Assembly: GCA_900321055.1 (NCBI GenBank)
Contig: ONUQ01000042.1
Span: 1-5,231 of the forward strand
Reading direction: 5' to 3'
Origin: an uncultured Elusimicrobia bacterium
GTDB taxonomy: Bacteria > Elusimicrobiota > Endomicrobiia > Endomicrobiales > Endomicrobiaceae
Length of the DNA: 5,231 nucleotides
Below, in pieces: positions 1-5,231 of this stretch. The notes under the pieces are model-generated. The model saw nothing but the letters and a program-made list of their open reading frames with translations. It was not told the origin of the DNA and searched no databases. A program made the position numbers and the translations under genes. The stretch's first letter is position 1; each line of letters starts with the position of its first letter.

Positions 1-1
1 A

Positions 2-367
2 AAAAAATTAAGGTCTGTAGATGCCCTATATGACAATGAAAATGAACTTTTTTTTATTGAATTTAAAAATGGACGATTAAATAAAGGGGATATATATGAG
101 GTTATGCAAAAAATTTACGATACAATTTTAGTTTATGGAGATATAACATCTAAAACTTTAAAAGATATAAGAAGTAAGAGTACATTTATTTTGGTTATTA
201 ATGGTAAAAAAAATGAAAAAATTAAAATGGTTGCTCCATATAAAAGAAAAAGTAGTGATTCCATATTTGAAGAAATAAATTATTTTGAAAATTATTGTTT
301 TAAAGATATCGTTGTATATACAAAAGAAGAATTTAAAAAATTTTTAGGACAATATAAAAAGGATTAA
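2..367 (+). CDS. Hypothetical protein, possible PD-(D/E)XK nuclease-like domain (5' end outside window)
   Basis: The reading frame is open from base 2, so this is the 3' part of a longer gene. An ATG at 104 is only an internal methionine, because the protein-like sequence continues upstream of it. The visible 121 residues begin in a strand-like stretch with an Asp at visible residue 7, followed by the hydrophobic strand LFFIEFKNG, whose E20-x-K22 is the pattern of a PD-(D/E)XK nuclease core. A helix-like segment (DIYEVMQKIYDTILV) and a basic C-terminal half follow. I do not recognise a named family, and nuclease activity is only inferred from this motif and the predicted strand/helix order. 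The gene ends 2 bases before coaX, so the two may be co-transcribed. By eye its codons are even richer in A and T than those of coaX, which could mean an accessory origin. The partial reading frame is secure; the function is uncertain. Confidence 0.7.
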   Translation, partial: KKLRSVDALYDNENELFFIEFKNGRLNKGDIYEVMQKIYDTILVYGDITSKTLKDIRSKSTFILVINGKKNEKIKMVAPYKRKSSDSIFEEINYFENYCFKDIVVYTKEEFKKFLGQYKKD

Positions 368-369
368 AA

Positions 370-1167
370 ATGTTTTTGGTAATAGATATCGGAAATTCAA
401 ATATTACACTCGGCTTATTCAAGTTTAATGATAAAAAAATAGAAGAAAAACCTTTTCAAATTTGGAGAATAGCAACATCAAAAAAGAAGACTGCGGATGA
501 GTATGCCATAAAAATTTTAGATATATTTTATTATTCTAAAATAGATATAACAAAACAACAAATCAAAGCTGTTGCTATTGCAAGTGTTGTTCCTTCTCTT
601 GATAATGTTTTTGCGGATTTAGCTAAAAGATATTTTAAAAAAGATGTTTTTTTTGTAAATAGTAAACATTGTGCCGGGTTACATTTTTTGTATAATAATC
701 CGGAAGAAGTAGGTGCCGATAGAATTGCAGATGCTGTTGCTGTTTACAAAAGATACAATACAACGGCAATAGTTATAGATTTTGGTACCGCTACAACATT
801 TGATTGTATAGATAACGGAGCTTATCTGGGTGGTGTGATTACAGCCGGACCGCAAATTTCAGCAGAGGCACTTTCGCAAAAAACCGCAAAACTGCCACAG
901 GTAAACATTAATATGCCTGCAAAAATTATAGGCAGAACAACCGTGGAATGTATACAATCAGGTTTATATTACGGATATATCGGACTTGTAAAAGAAATTT
1001 TACACAGAATAAAAAATGAAATGGGTGCAGACAATGTAAAAGTTATTGCAACCGGCGGACTTTCTTATCTTATGGTAAAAGAAATGGAAGGAATAGATGA
1101 TGTTGTTCCTGAACTTACATTGGAGGGAATAAAAATTATTTGGGAGAAAGAAAATGTAAATTGTTAA
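370..1167 (+). CDS. coaX: Type III pantothenate kinase
   Basis: This cytoplasmic enzyme phosphorylates pantothenate with ATP, the first committed step of coenzyme A synthesis. At 265 residues it has the usual length of the family. The ASKHA-fold phosphate-binding motif DIGNSN lies at residues 6-11, GADR at 115-118 carries the expected catalytic Asp117, and the second nucleotide-binding motif DFGTATT is at 137-143. GGVITAGPQIS (154-164), AKLP (173-176) and ATGG (227-230) complete the family pattern. One variation is that the usual Pro-Gly of the 'GG.I.PG' motif reads Ala-Gly here (159-160). The start is well supported: AAGGA at 359-363 lies 6 bases before the ATG, and the first motif begins at residue 6. 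The gene follows the upstream frame by 2 bases. The enzyme requires a monovalent cation and is normally not feedback inhibited by CoA (family knowledge). Confidence 0.96.
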   Translation: MFLVIDIGNSNITLGLFKFNDKKIEEKPFQIWRIATSKKKTADEYAIKILDIFYYSKIDITKQQIKAVAIASVVPSLDNVFADLAKRYFKKDVFFVNSKHCAGLHFLYNNPEEVGADRIADAVAVYKRYNTTAIVIDFGTATTFDCIDNGAYLGGVITAGPQISAEALSQKTAKLPQVNINMPAKIIGRTTVECIQSGLYYGYIGLVKEILHRIKNEMGADNVKVIATGGLSYLMVKEMEGIDDVVPELTLEGIKIIWEKENVNC

Positions 1168-1275
1168 AAAATTAGAAGATGAAATGATGTAAATGATGTT
1201 TTTATTAAATAAAATTTAAAATAATAAAGAATTTAAAAATTATAAAATGCAGTCTAAAATTTATAAAATAAATTC

Positions 1276-1281
1276 AGGGGG
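1276..1281 (+). promoter_or_regulatory. Ribosome binding site that decides the start of the barrel-like protein
   Basis: The purine run AGGGGG lies 4 bases before the ATG at 1286. An in-frame ATG at 1247 has no such site and would place 13 polar residues in front of a signal peptide, so 1286 is the better start. Confidence 0.7.
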
Positions 1282-1285
1282 AAAA

Positions 1286-2023
1286 ATGAAAAAAATATTG
1301 TCTGTATGTTTAGTTTTGTCGTTTGTTTCTGTAGCGGTTTTTGCAAATCCGTTGGATAAGTTTAATGATGTTATGAATTCGGCAGGTTCTCATTCTCAAG
1401 CAAGAATGTATTTAGACCATTTATCTAAAGATATGGGAAAAGTTATGACCGGCGGGAATTATGGTGTTTCCGGTAATATGGGGTTAGGCAGTTTAGATAT
1501 TGGTATAAATTTAAATACAACACTTGTCGGTAACGAAATAATGAGAGCAGAAGGTACCAGTCGTTTATATGTTCCGACGGTTAGAGCATCACTCGGATTA
1601 GTTTACGGATTTGATTTAATTGGAAAATATGCATATTTTTATGGTTCTAACTTATATGGTTTAGGCTTAAGATACAATGTATATGAAAGTTCAATTTTGT
1701 TTATTCCGTCAATTACTGTTCAGGGAATGTATTCGTTTTTAAACATAAGTTCAAATTCTAATAAAGTTAATAATAACAATATTGCTTTCGGTGCAGTAGC
1801 TACTTTTCCTGTTCCTTTTGTAACTCCTTATATAGGTGTGGGATGGGACAGAACATATACAAAAGCAAAATCTTCAAATTATGAAGGGTTGTCTACATCT
1901 ACGGATAAAATGACTTATGGTTTTGGTGTTGCAGTTTCTATTCTTATGATAAAAGGTTCTTTGGGGATAGCTTATAACCATGGTATTCCAAACTATACGG
2001 TTGGCTTGAATTTAGGTTTTTAA
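1286..2023 (+). CDS. Secreted, probable outer-membrane beta-barrel protein of unknown function
   Basis: The 245-residue product begins with a classic Sec signal peptide: a basic MKK start, a hydrophobic core and probable cleavage after VFA at residue 20. Residues 21 to about 60 are polar and partly helical (PLDKFNDVMN, QARMYLDHLSKDMG). The rest is rich in Gly, Tyr and alternating hydrophobic residues, as in amphipathic strands, for example SLGLVYGFDLIGKYAYF, PYIGVGWDRTY and KMTYGFGVAVSI. It ends in Phe (VGLNLGF), the typical C-terminal signal of outer-membrane barrels. No lipobox cysteine follows the signal peptide, so it is not a lipoprotein. I do not recognise a specific family. It is preceded by a 118-base AT-rich gap after coaX, so it may open a new transcription unit, and the next gene starts 13 bases after its stop. 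The gene is secure; the barrel assignment is inference from composition and both ends. Confidence 0.8.
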   Translation: MKKILSVCLVLSFVSVAVFANPLDKFNDVMNSAGSHSQARMYLDHLSKDMGKVMTGGNYGVSGNMGLGSLDIGINLNTTLVGNEIMRAEGTSRLYVPTVRASLGLVYGFDLIGKYAYFYGSNLYGLGLRYNVYESSILFIPSITVQGMYSFLNISSNSNKVNNNNIAFGAVATFPVPFVTPYIGVGWDRTYTKAKSSNYEGLSTSTDKMTYGFGVAVSILMIKGSLGIAYNHGIPNYTVGLNLGF

Positions 2024-2036
2024 AAAATAAAGTAAC

Positions 2037-2723
2037 ATGAAAACAGTTAGGTTAATACTGTCGTTAATGTTGATACCGTTATTGATAGTATTGGTTTATG
2101 ATTTTTTTAAATTTTTATTTTTGTTTGCAGGGCAGACAAATACAAATATTGTTCCTTTTTGGTTAGGAATAGCAACATATATTTTATTTCAAGTGATATT
2201 TTTTAAACCGATGTCTACTTATGTTTTCGGACATGAACTTACACATGCTTTAGCCGGTCTTTTAAGCGGAGCACAAATAAAAAAGTTTAAGGTTTCCGGA
2301 AATAAGGGAAGTGTTACTCTTACAAAAGATAACATTTTTATAACTTTGGCACCGTATTTTATTCCGATATATCCGATAATTATAATTCTCATATATTTTG
2401 CTCTTGCATGGTTTATGGATATTACTAAAATATATTCCTGGTTTTTATTCTTTTCGGGAATATCACTTGCTTTTTATTATGCATTGACTTTTTATGCAAT
2501 AAAAGTCGGTCAGGAAGATATGAGAATATACGGAAAGTTTTTTTCTTTTATTTTTGTTTGTTTTATTAATATAATAATGGTAGTATTGGTGTTGGCTTGG
2601 ATATTTCCAAATAATATTGAAGTGAAACCTTTTTTTACTAAAGTGTTTAACGACGGAATAAATTTTTATAAATATATTTTTATAGGAGTAAGCAAATGTT
2701 GGGTTTCCCTAAAGACGAGATAA
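2037..2723 (+). CDS. Small integral membrane protein with HELTH motif, M50-like putative metalloprotease
   Basis: This 228-residue protein is mostly hydrophobic. Likely membrane segments lie near residues 5-30, 42-60, 105-127, 133-155 and 168-190. H66-E67-L-T-H70 is an HExxH zinc motif embedded in a membrane helix (TYVFGHELTHALAGLLSGA), as in M50/site-2-protease-like proteins, and the following Gly-rich segment GSVTLTK resembles the short strand region seen after this motif in M50 relatives. The usual late 'LDG' zinc ligand motif is not visible. D161 in GQEDM could be the third ligand (inference). The substrate is unknown; cleavage of a membrane-bound protein is the family role. The start has only a weak ribosome site and lies 13 bases after the previous stop. 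Its 3' end overlaps the next gene by 28 bases, suggesting coupled translation. Confidence 0.78.
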   Translation: MKTVRLILSLMLIPLLIVLVYDFFKFLFLFAGQTNTNIVPFWLGIATYILFQVIFFKPMSTYVFGHELTHALAGLLSGAQIKKFKVSGNKGSVTLTKDNIFITLAPYFIPIYPIIIILIYFALAWFMDITKIYSWFLFFSGISLAFYYALTFYAIKVGQEDMRIYGKFFSFIFVCFINIIMVVLVLAWIFPNNIEVKPFFTKVFNDGINFYKYIFIGVSKCWVSLKTR

Positions 2724-3307
2724 AAAGAAAAACTTTTCATATTCTTTCACTCATTTATGTTATAGCATTTTGGTTTCTGCCGAGAAATGTAGTTTTAATA
2801 GGTTTTTTAATAGCCATAGTAATAGTTTTGATTGGGGAATTCGTTAGAGCTAAAAATGAAAAATTCAATGTGTTTATTTTAAAAGTTTTAGGTGGAGTTC
2901 ATAGAGCAACGGAAGTTCATAAAATTAGCGGACTTCCATGGACATTATCAGGAGCATTCTTAACAATATTATTGTTTCCAAATAAAATTTTTGTTTTGGC
3001 AAGTTTTTTGTATCTTTCTTTTGGCGATGCCTGTGCGGCACTTTTTGGCAAAACTTACGGTAAACATAAAATATATGCAGGTAAATCTTTAGAGGGTACT
3101 TTTGCCTGCTTTTGTGCCTGTTTGATAGTAGGTTTAGTTATTTTTTTATCATCAGGGCAGTTTACATTTACAAACGGCTTTTTGTTTGCTATAGTTGGAG
3201 CATTAATTGCGGCTTTTATAGAAACAATACCTTGGCCGTTAAATGATAATTTTTGGATGCAGATAATAAATGCGGGGATACTTACATATATTTCAAGGTT
3301 TTTTTAA
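2696..3307 (+). CDS. SEC59/DGK1/VTE5-family membrane protein, probable CTP-dependent lipid or polyprenol kinase
   Basis: This 203-residue polytopic membrane protein carries the conserved residues of the dolichol kinase / phytol kinase / yeast diacylglycerol kinase group, relatives of CDP-diglyceride synthetase. Visible marks are E8-x-x-R11-K12-x-x-H15 at the N-terminus, FGDACAALFGKTYGKHK (109-125) with G110-D111, K130-S-L-E133-G134 in the nucleotide-binding region, and E176 followed by D184-N185 near the end. These enzymes use CTP to phosphorylate a lipid alcohol. The substrate here (a polyprenol, diacylglycerol or similar) cannot be read from the sequence. The start has a good AGGAG at 2684-2688, 7 bases upstream and inside the end of the previous gene. 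The 28-base overlap and the following gene only 1 base away indicate one operon. A role in lipid-carrier recycling for envelope polymers would suit the neighbours (inference). Confidence 0.88.
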   Translation: MLGFPKDEIKRKTFHILSLIYVIAFWFLPRNVVLIGFLIAIVIVLIGEFVRAKNEKFNVFILKVLGGVHRATEVHKISGLPWTLSGAFLTILLFPNKIFVLASFLYLSFGDACAALFGKTYGKHKIYAGKSLEGTFACFCACLIVGLVIFLSSGQFTFTNGFLFAIVGALIAAFIETIPWPLNDNFWMQIINAGILTYISRFF

Positions 3308-3308
3308 A

Positions 3309-4004
3309 ATGAAAAAAATAATTTTGGCTTTATTATTACTTATAGTAAATTTATCTTTAGTAACTTTTCCTTTATTTGCACAAGATGTAAAAAATAAGGT
3401 TATTACCGTCGGTTCGGGTAGAAACAAACTTATAGCTTTGACTTTTGATGACGGACCGGGATTAAATACGGAAGAAATTTTAAAAATATTGGATGATAAA
3501 CAAGTAAAAGCTACATTCTTTATGTTGGGGAATTCTATTGAAAAAAGGCCTGATTTAGTAAAAGAAGTTTATTCTAAAGGCCATGAAATTGCAAATCACA
3601 CATATAACCATATAAATTTCTTTAAATATAAAGAAGAAGATATAAAAGAAAAGTTGGAAGAAGAACTTTTAAAAACTCAAGAATTGATAAAATCTATTAT
3701 AGATTATGAAACAAAGTTAGTCAGATATCCTTACGGATATTCAAGAAAAGAAGCTTTGGAAGTTGCAAAAAAAAATAATTATAAAGTTATAAATTGGACT
3801 TTTGGTATTGATTGGAAAAAAATGTCAAAAGAAGAAATGTTAGAACAATATCTGGCAAATATTAAATCGGGATATATTTTTTTAATGCACGATTTACCTA
3901 AAAATTCTAAAGTTACGGAAATATTACCGATATTAATAGATGAAGCTAAAAAGAAAAATTATAAATTTGTAACCGTAAGTGAAATTATAGGTAAAACAAA
4001 ATAA
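3309..4004 (+). CDS. Exported polysaccharide deacetylase (NodB domain, carbohydrate esterase family 4)
   Basis: This 231-residue protein has an N-terminal signal peptide or anchor (MKKIILALLLLI, probable cleavage after LFA at residue 24) and then a complete NodB domain. Motif 1 is TFDDGP at 45-50 (catalytic base D47, metal ligand D48). Motif 2 is H97-x-x-x-H101, the metal-binding histidines. Motif 3 is RYPYG at 139-143, motif 4 is around D168-W169, and motif 5 is FLMH at 191-194 with catalytic H194. All key residues are present, so an active metal-dependent enzyme removing N-acetyl groups from a cell-envelope polysaccharide or peptidoglycan is expected; the exact substrate is unknown. An in-frame ATG at 3270 was rejected because it would put 13 residues before the signal peptide and extend into the previous gene. 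The chosen ATG begins 1 base after the preceding stop, with only a modest AAGG at 3295-3298, so translational coupling is likely. Confidence 0.93.
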   Translation: MKKIILALLLLIVNLSLVTFPLFAQDVKNKVITVGSGRNKLIALTFDDGPGLNTEEILKILDDKQVKATFFMLGNSIEKRPDLVKEVYSKGHEIANHTYNHINFFKYKEEDIKEKLEEELLKTQELIKSIIDYETKLVRYPYGYSRKEALEVAKKNNYKVINWTFGIDWKKMSKEEMLEQYLANIKSGYIFLMHDLPKNSKVTEILPILIDEAKKKNYKFVTVSEIIGKTK

Positions 4005-4020
4005 TAGGGGAATATTAATT

Positions 4021-4266
4021 ATGAAGAATATTATCATCATTTCTGTTAAGCAAAGAAAAACTGTATCGGTAGCAGTTCAAGAAATTTTGTGTGAATACGG
4101 ATGTCTTATAAAAACAAGGTTGGGAATTACGGACAGTACCGATAAAAAATGTTCTCAAACGGGACTTATTATTTTGGAATTTTTAGGTAATAAAAGAGAA
4201 ATTAATTCAATGAGTAAAAAATTATCTAAAATTGAAGGTGTTGCAGTAAAATCCGTTTCAATATAG
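4021..4266 (+). CDS. TM1266-like small protein, putative iron-only hydrogenase system regulator
   Basis: This 81-residue soluble protein has the beta-alpha-beta-beta-alpha-beta layout of an ACT/NikR-C-like fold: strand IIIISV (4-9), helix around 14-27, strand IKTRLGI (30-36), strand TGLIILEF (47-54), helix REINSMSKKLSKI (59-71) and final strand GVAVKSVSI. The order, the length, the 'R-L-G' after the first helix and the 'I-x-G-V-x-V-K-x-V' ending match my memory of Thermotoga TM1266 and relatives, often annotated as iron-only hydrogenase system regulators. No DNA-binding domain is present, so it may act as a ligand-sensing or assembly partner. AGGGG at 4006-4010 lies 10 bases before the ATG. 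It is the last gene of the probable operon, 16 bases after the deacetylase stop. No hydrogenase maturation genes are visible in the window. Assignment is by motif memory. Confidence 0.75.
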   Translation: MKNIIIISVKQRKTVSVAVQEILCEYGCLIKTRLGITDSTDKKCSQTGLIILEFLGNKREINSMSKKLSKIEGVAVKSVSI

Positions 4267-4305
4267 AATTTGCTGATAAAAAGTATATAATATTGTTAGC
4301 GGTTT

Positions 4306-4346
4306 TCTGTGCAGGTAAGGCAACAGATAGTTTTATTTTATTTGAT
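4306..4346 (+). terminator. Probable Rho-independent terminator of the upstream operon
   Basis: TCTGTGC (4306-4312) pairs with GC at 4320-4321 and ACAGA at 4323-4327, leaving A4322 bulged, to form a 7-pair stem with loop AGGTAAG. A T-rich tail (TTTTATTTTATTT, 4331-4343) begins 3 bases later. It lies 40 bases after the last operon gene and before tRNA-Leu. The tail is interrupted by A residues, so strength is uncertain. A weaker stem, 4270-4278 with 4294-4302, lies just upstream and may contribute. Confidence 0.45.
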
Positions 4347-4401
4347 TATTTGGTATGATAAGTTAATAACATAAATATTATATGTTTAAAAGTTGTTGTT
4401 C

Positions 4402-4484
4402 GCCGAGGTGGTGGAATGGCAGACACACAGGTCTCAGAAGCCTGGAGTCGCAAGACTGTGCGAGTTCAAATCTCGTCCTCGGCA
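4402..4484 (+). tRNA. tRNA-Leu (anticodon CAG)
   Basis: This is a complete class II tRNA. The acceptor stem GCCGAGG (4402-4408) pairs with CCTCGGC (4477-4483), with discriminator A4484. The D stem is GTG/CAC (4411-4413 with 4424-4426). The anticodon stem CAGGT/GCCTG (4428-4432 with 4440-4444) closes the loop CTCAGAA, giving anticodon CAG at 4435-4437 for Leu codon CUG. The long variable arm AGTC-GCAA-GACT (4446-4457) is typical of leucine. The T arm is GCGAG-TTCAAAT-CTCGT (4460-4476). The CCA end is not encoded, so it must be added after transcription. CTG codons are few in this AT-rich window. Confidence 0.97.
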
Positions 4485-4521
4485 TATAAAATTAAAATAA
4501 TTTTCGTTGGATAGTTTTTGT

Positions 4522-4600
4522 AATATTCCTGTTTGTCTTTTGTTGTTGTGAAAACTTAAATAAAATTAAGTAGTACAAAATAGGAATATTTTTTTTGTTT
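4522..4600 (+). terminator. Nested hairpin structure ending in a T run, terminator or small structured RNA
   Basis: AATATTCCT (4522-4530) is perfectly complementary to AGGAATATT (4582-4590), and a run of eight T begins at 4589. Within the 51-base loop, TTTTGT (4538-4543) can pair with ACAAAA (4575-4580) and ACTTAA (4554-4559) with TTAAGT (4566-4571), so the element nests as three coaxial stems. Its position 37 bases after tRNA-Leu suits a terminator of the tRNA transcript. The large branched loop is unusual for a simple terminator, so a small RNA or 3' processing element is an alternative. Confidence 0.5.
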
Positions 4601-4603
4601 TAT

Positions 4604-4652
4604 GTATATCTAATCCGATAGTTTTTCATAAGCAGTTCGGGTTTAGGTATAC
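4604..4652 (+). other. Long hairpin with a 15-pair stem, function unknown
   Basis: Bases 4604-4618 pair with 4637-4652 through 15 pairs (two of them G-T), with one bulged T at 4644 and an 18-base loop. No clear T run follows (TTTG only), so it is not a standard terminator. It lies 129 bases upstream of dcd. It could be part of an RNA leader, an mRNA stabiliser or a small RNA; nothing in the sequence decides between these. Confidence 0.45.
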
Positions 4653-4721
4653 TTTGTATGGTAAACACATCACAATATAATTGAAATTTGTGTGGAAAAT
4701 ATTCTCAAAAAAATAGTGCTG

Positions 4722-4761
4722 TTGACAAATAGTTAGAAAAATAAAAGTTGATATGTATAAT
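4722..4761 (+). promoter_or_regulatory. Possible dcd promoter elements (TTGACA and TATAAT)
   Basis: A perfect -35-like TTGACA (4722-4727) and a perfect -10-like TATAAT (4756-4761) precede dcd, but they are 28 bases apart, too far for a normal sigma-70 promoter. With the usual 17-base spacing, the TATAAT would pair with the poor -35 TTAGAA (4733-4738). The TATAAT lies 20 bases before the dcd start, giving a very short leader. A weak or activator-dependent promoter is plausible. Confidence 0.4.
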
Positions 4762-4781
4762 CAGTGCAATAAGGAGAAAAA

Positions 4782-5231
4782 ATGGTAAAATCGGATAAAT
4801 GGATAAAACAAATGGCTATAGAAAAAAAAATGATAGAACCGTTTGAACCACAACAGGTAAGAAAAGGTATTTCTTACGGAACATCTTCTTACGGATACGA
4901 TTTTAGAGTTTCTAACGAGTTTAAGATAATGCAAAAAATTACGGACGGTCCCTTTGTTGATCCTAAAAATATAAATCCTGATTTATTTAAAGATGTTAAA
5001 GTTGATGATTTTATAATTTTACAACCGCAGTCAGTAGTTCTGGCAAAGACAGTGGAATATTTTAGAATACCAAGAGATATTATTACAATAGCTTTTGGAA
5101 AATCTACTTATGCAAGATGCGGAATATTAGTTAATATTACACCGTTTGAACCTGAATGGGAAGGATATGCAACAATAGCAATTTCAAATATAAGTTCTAT
5201 GCCTGTAAAAATTTATGCTAATGAAGGTATA
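4782..5231 (+). CDS. dcd: dCTP deaminase (3' end outside window), predicted catalytic glutamate replaced by alanine
   Basis: dCTP deaminase converts dCTP to dUTP for dUMP and thymidylate synthesis in the cytoplasm. The window holds 150 residues of an expected 185-190. [14 protein letters not shown] (31-44), YFRIPRDI (93-100), [10 protein letters not shown] (106-115), TPFEPEWEG (120-128) and KIYANEG (143-149) match the longer dCTP deaminases of Rickettsia type. Ser108 and Arg112 correspond to E. coli S111 and R115. The residue corresponding to catalytic E138 is Ala133: the usual 'TLEFSN' reads TIAISN at 131-136, from codon GCA where GAA would be expected. The frame is otherwise intact, so the protein may bind but not deaminate dCTP, the gene may be decaying, or the base may be a sequencing error. 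AAGGAG at 4771-4776, 5 bases before the ATG, supports the start. Family assignment is very secure; activity is in doubt. Confidence 0.94.
   Translation, partial: MVKSDKWIKQMAIEKKMIEPFEPQQVRKGISYGTSSYGYDFRVSNEFKIMQKITDGPFVDPKNINPDLFKDVKVDDFIILQPQSVVLAKTVEYFRIPRDIITIAFGKSTYARCGILVNITPFEPEWEGYATIAISNISSMPVKIYANEGI

Noticed and set aside
104..367. A complete 87-residue protein starting at the ATG at 104
   Set aside because: The frame is open to the left edge and the upstream residues form a coherent strand with an E-x-K motif, so the ATG is internal. No ribosome site in good position precedes it.
1160..1275. Promoter for the barrel-protein operon in the gap after coaX
   Set aside because: TATAAA-like words are present (for example 1241-1247 and 1262-1267), but none has a recognisable -35 box at normal spacing, and such words are common in DNA this AT-rich.
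1247..1285. N-terminal extension of the barrel-like protein from ATG 1247
   Set aside because: There is no ribosome binding site before 1247, while AGGGGG precedes ATG 1286, which begins directly with a signal peptide.
3270..3308. N-terminal extension of the deacetylase from ATG 3270
   Set aside because: It would overlap the preceding gene and bury the signal peptide. ATG 3309 gives a standard exported protein.
4270..4306. Stem 4270-4278 with 4294-4302 as the main operon terminator
   Set aside because: It needs several G-T pairs and a 15-base loop and has only four T after it. The hairpin at 4306-4327 with its longer T-rich tail is the better candidate.
4488..4504. AAAATT/AATTTT hairpin directly after tRNA-Leu as a terminator
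   Set aside because: The stem is made only of A-T pairs and the T run is four bases, so it would be too weak, and such words are expected by chance here.
1..5231. CRISPR array, insertion sequence or prophage
   Set aside because: No regularly spaced repeats, transposase-like frame, terminal inverted repeats or phage structural genes are visible.

Overview
This window comes from a strongly AT-rich bacterial genome with tightly packed genes, all readable on the plus strand. A secreted beta-barrel-like protein ending in phenylalanine points to a diderm (two-membrane) organism. A TM1266-type regulator, a family tied to iron-only hydrogenases, points to an anaerobic fermenter. An Elusimicrobiota/Endomicrobium-like host would fit, but this is inference from general character and not from a diagnostic marker.

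Positions 2-1167: the 3' end of an unrecognised gene with a possible PD-(D/E)XK nuclease core (reading frame open to the left edge), followed 2 bases later by a complete type III pantothenate kinase gene (coaX), the first step of coenzyme A synthesis. After a 118-base AT-rich gap, positions 1286-4266 form a probable operon of five genes: a secreted beta-barrel-like protein, a small membrane protein with a HELTH zinc-protease motif, a CTP-dependent lipid/polyprenol kinase-like membrane protein (SEC59/DGK1/VTE5 family) that overlaps the previous gene by 28 bases, an exported NodB-type polysaccharide deacetylase, and a small TM1266-like (iron-only hydrogenase system regulator) protein. Four of the five are membrane or exported proteins, so the cluster looks mainly devoted to the cell envelope. 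A probable terminator follows.

Positions 4267-4781 hold no protein gene. They contain a tRNA-Leu(CAG) gene without an encoded CCA end, a nested hairpin structure ending in a T run, a second long hairpin with a 15-pair stem, and possible promoter elements. The last gene, cut by the right edge, is dcd (dCTP deaminase, needed for dUMP/dTTP supply).

The most notable observation is in dcd. It keeps the family's substrate-binding motifs, but by hand alignment the catalytic glutamate (E138 of the E. coli enzyme) is alanine here, at residue 133. No obvious complete new multi-gene system is visible. The other points of interest are the possible nuclease fold at the left edge and the unexplained RNA-like structures between tRNA-Leu and dcd.
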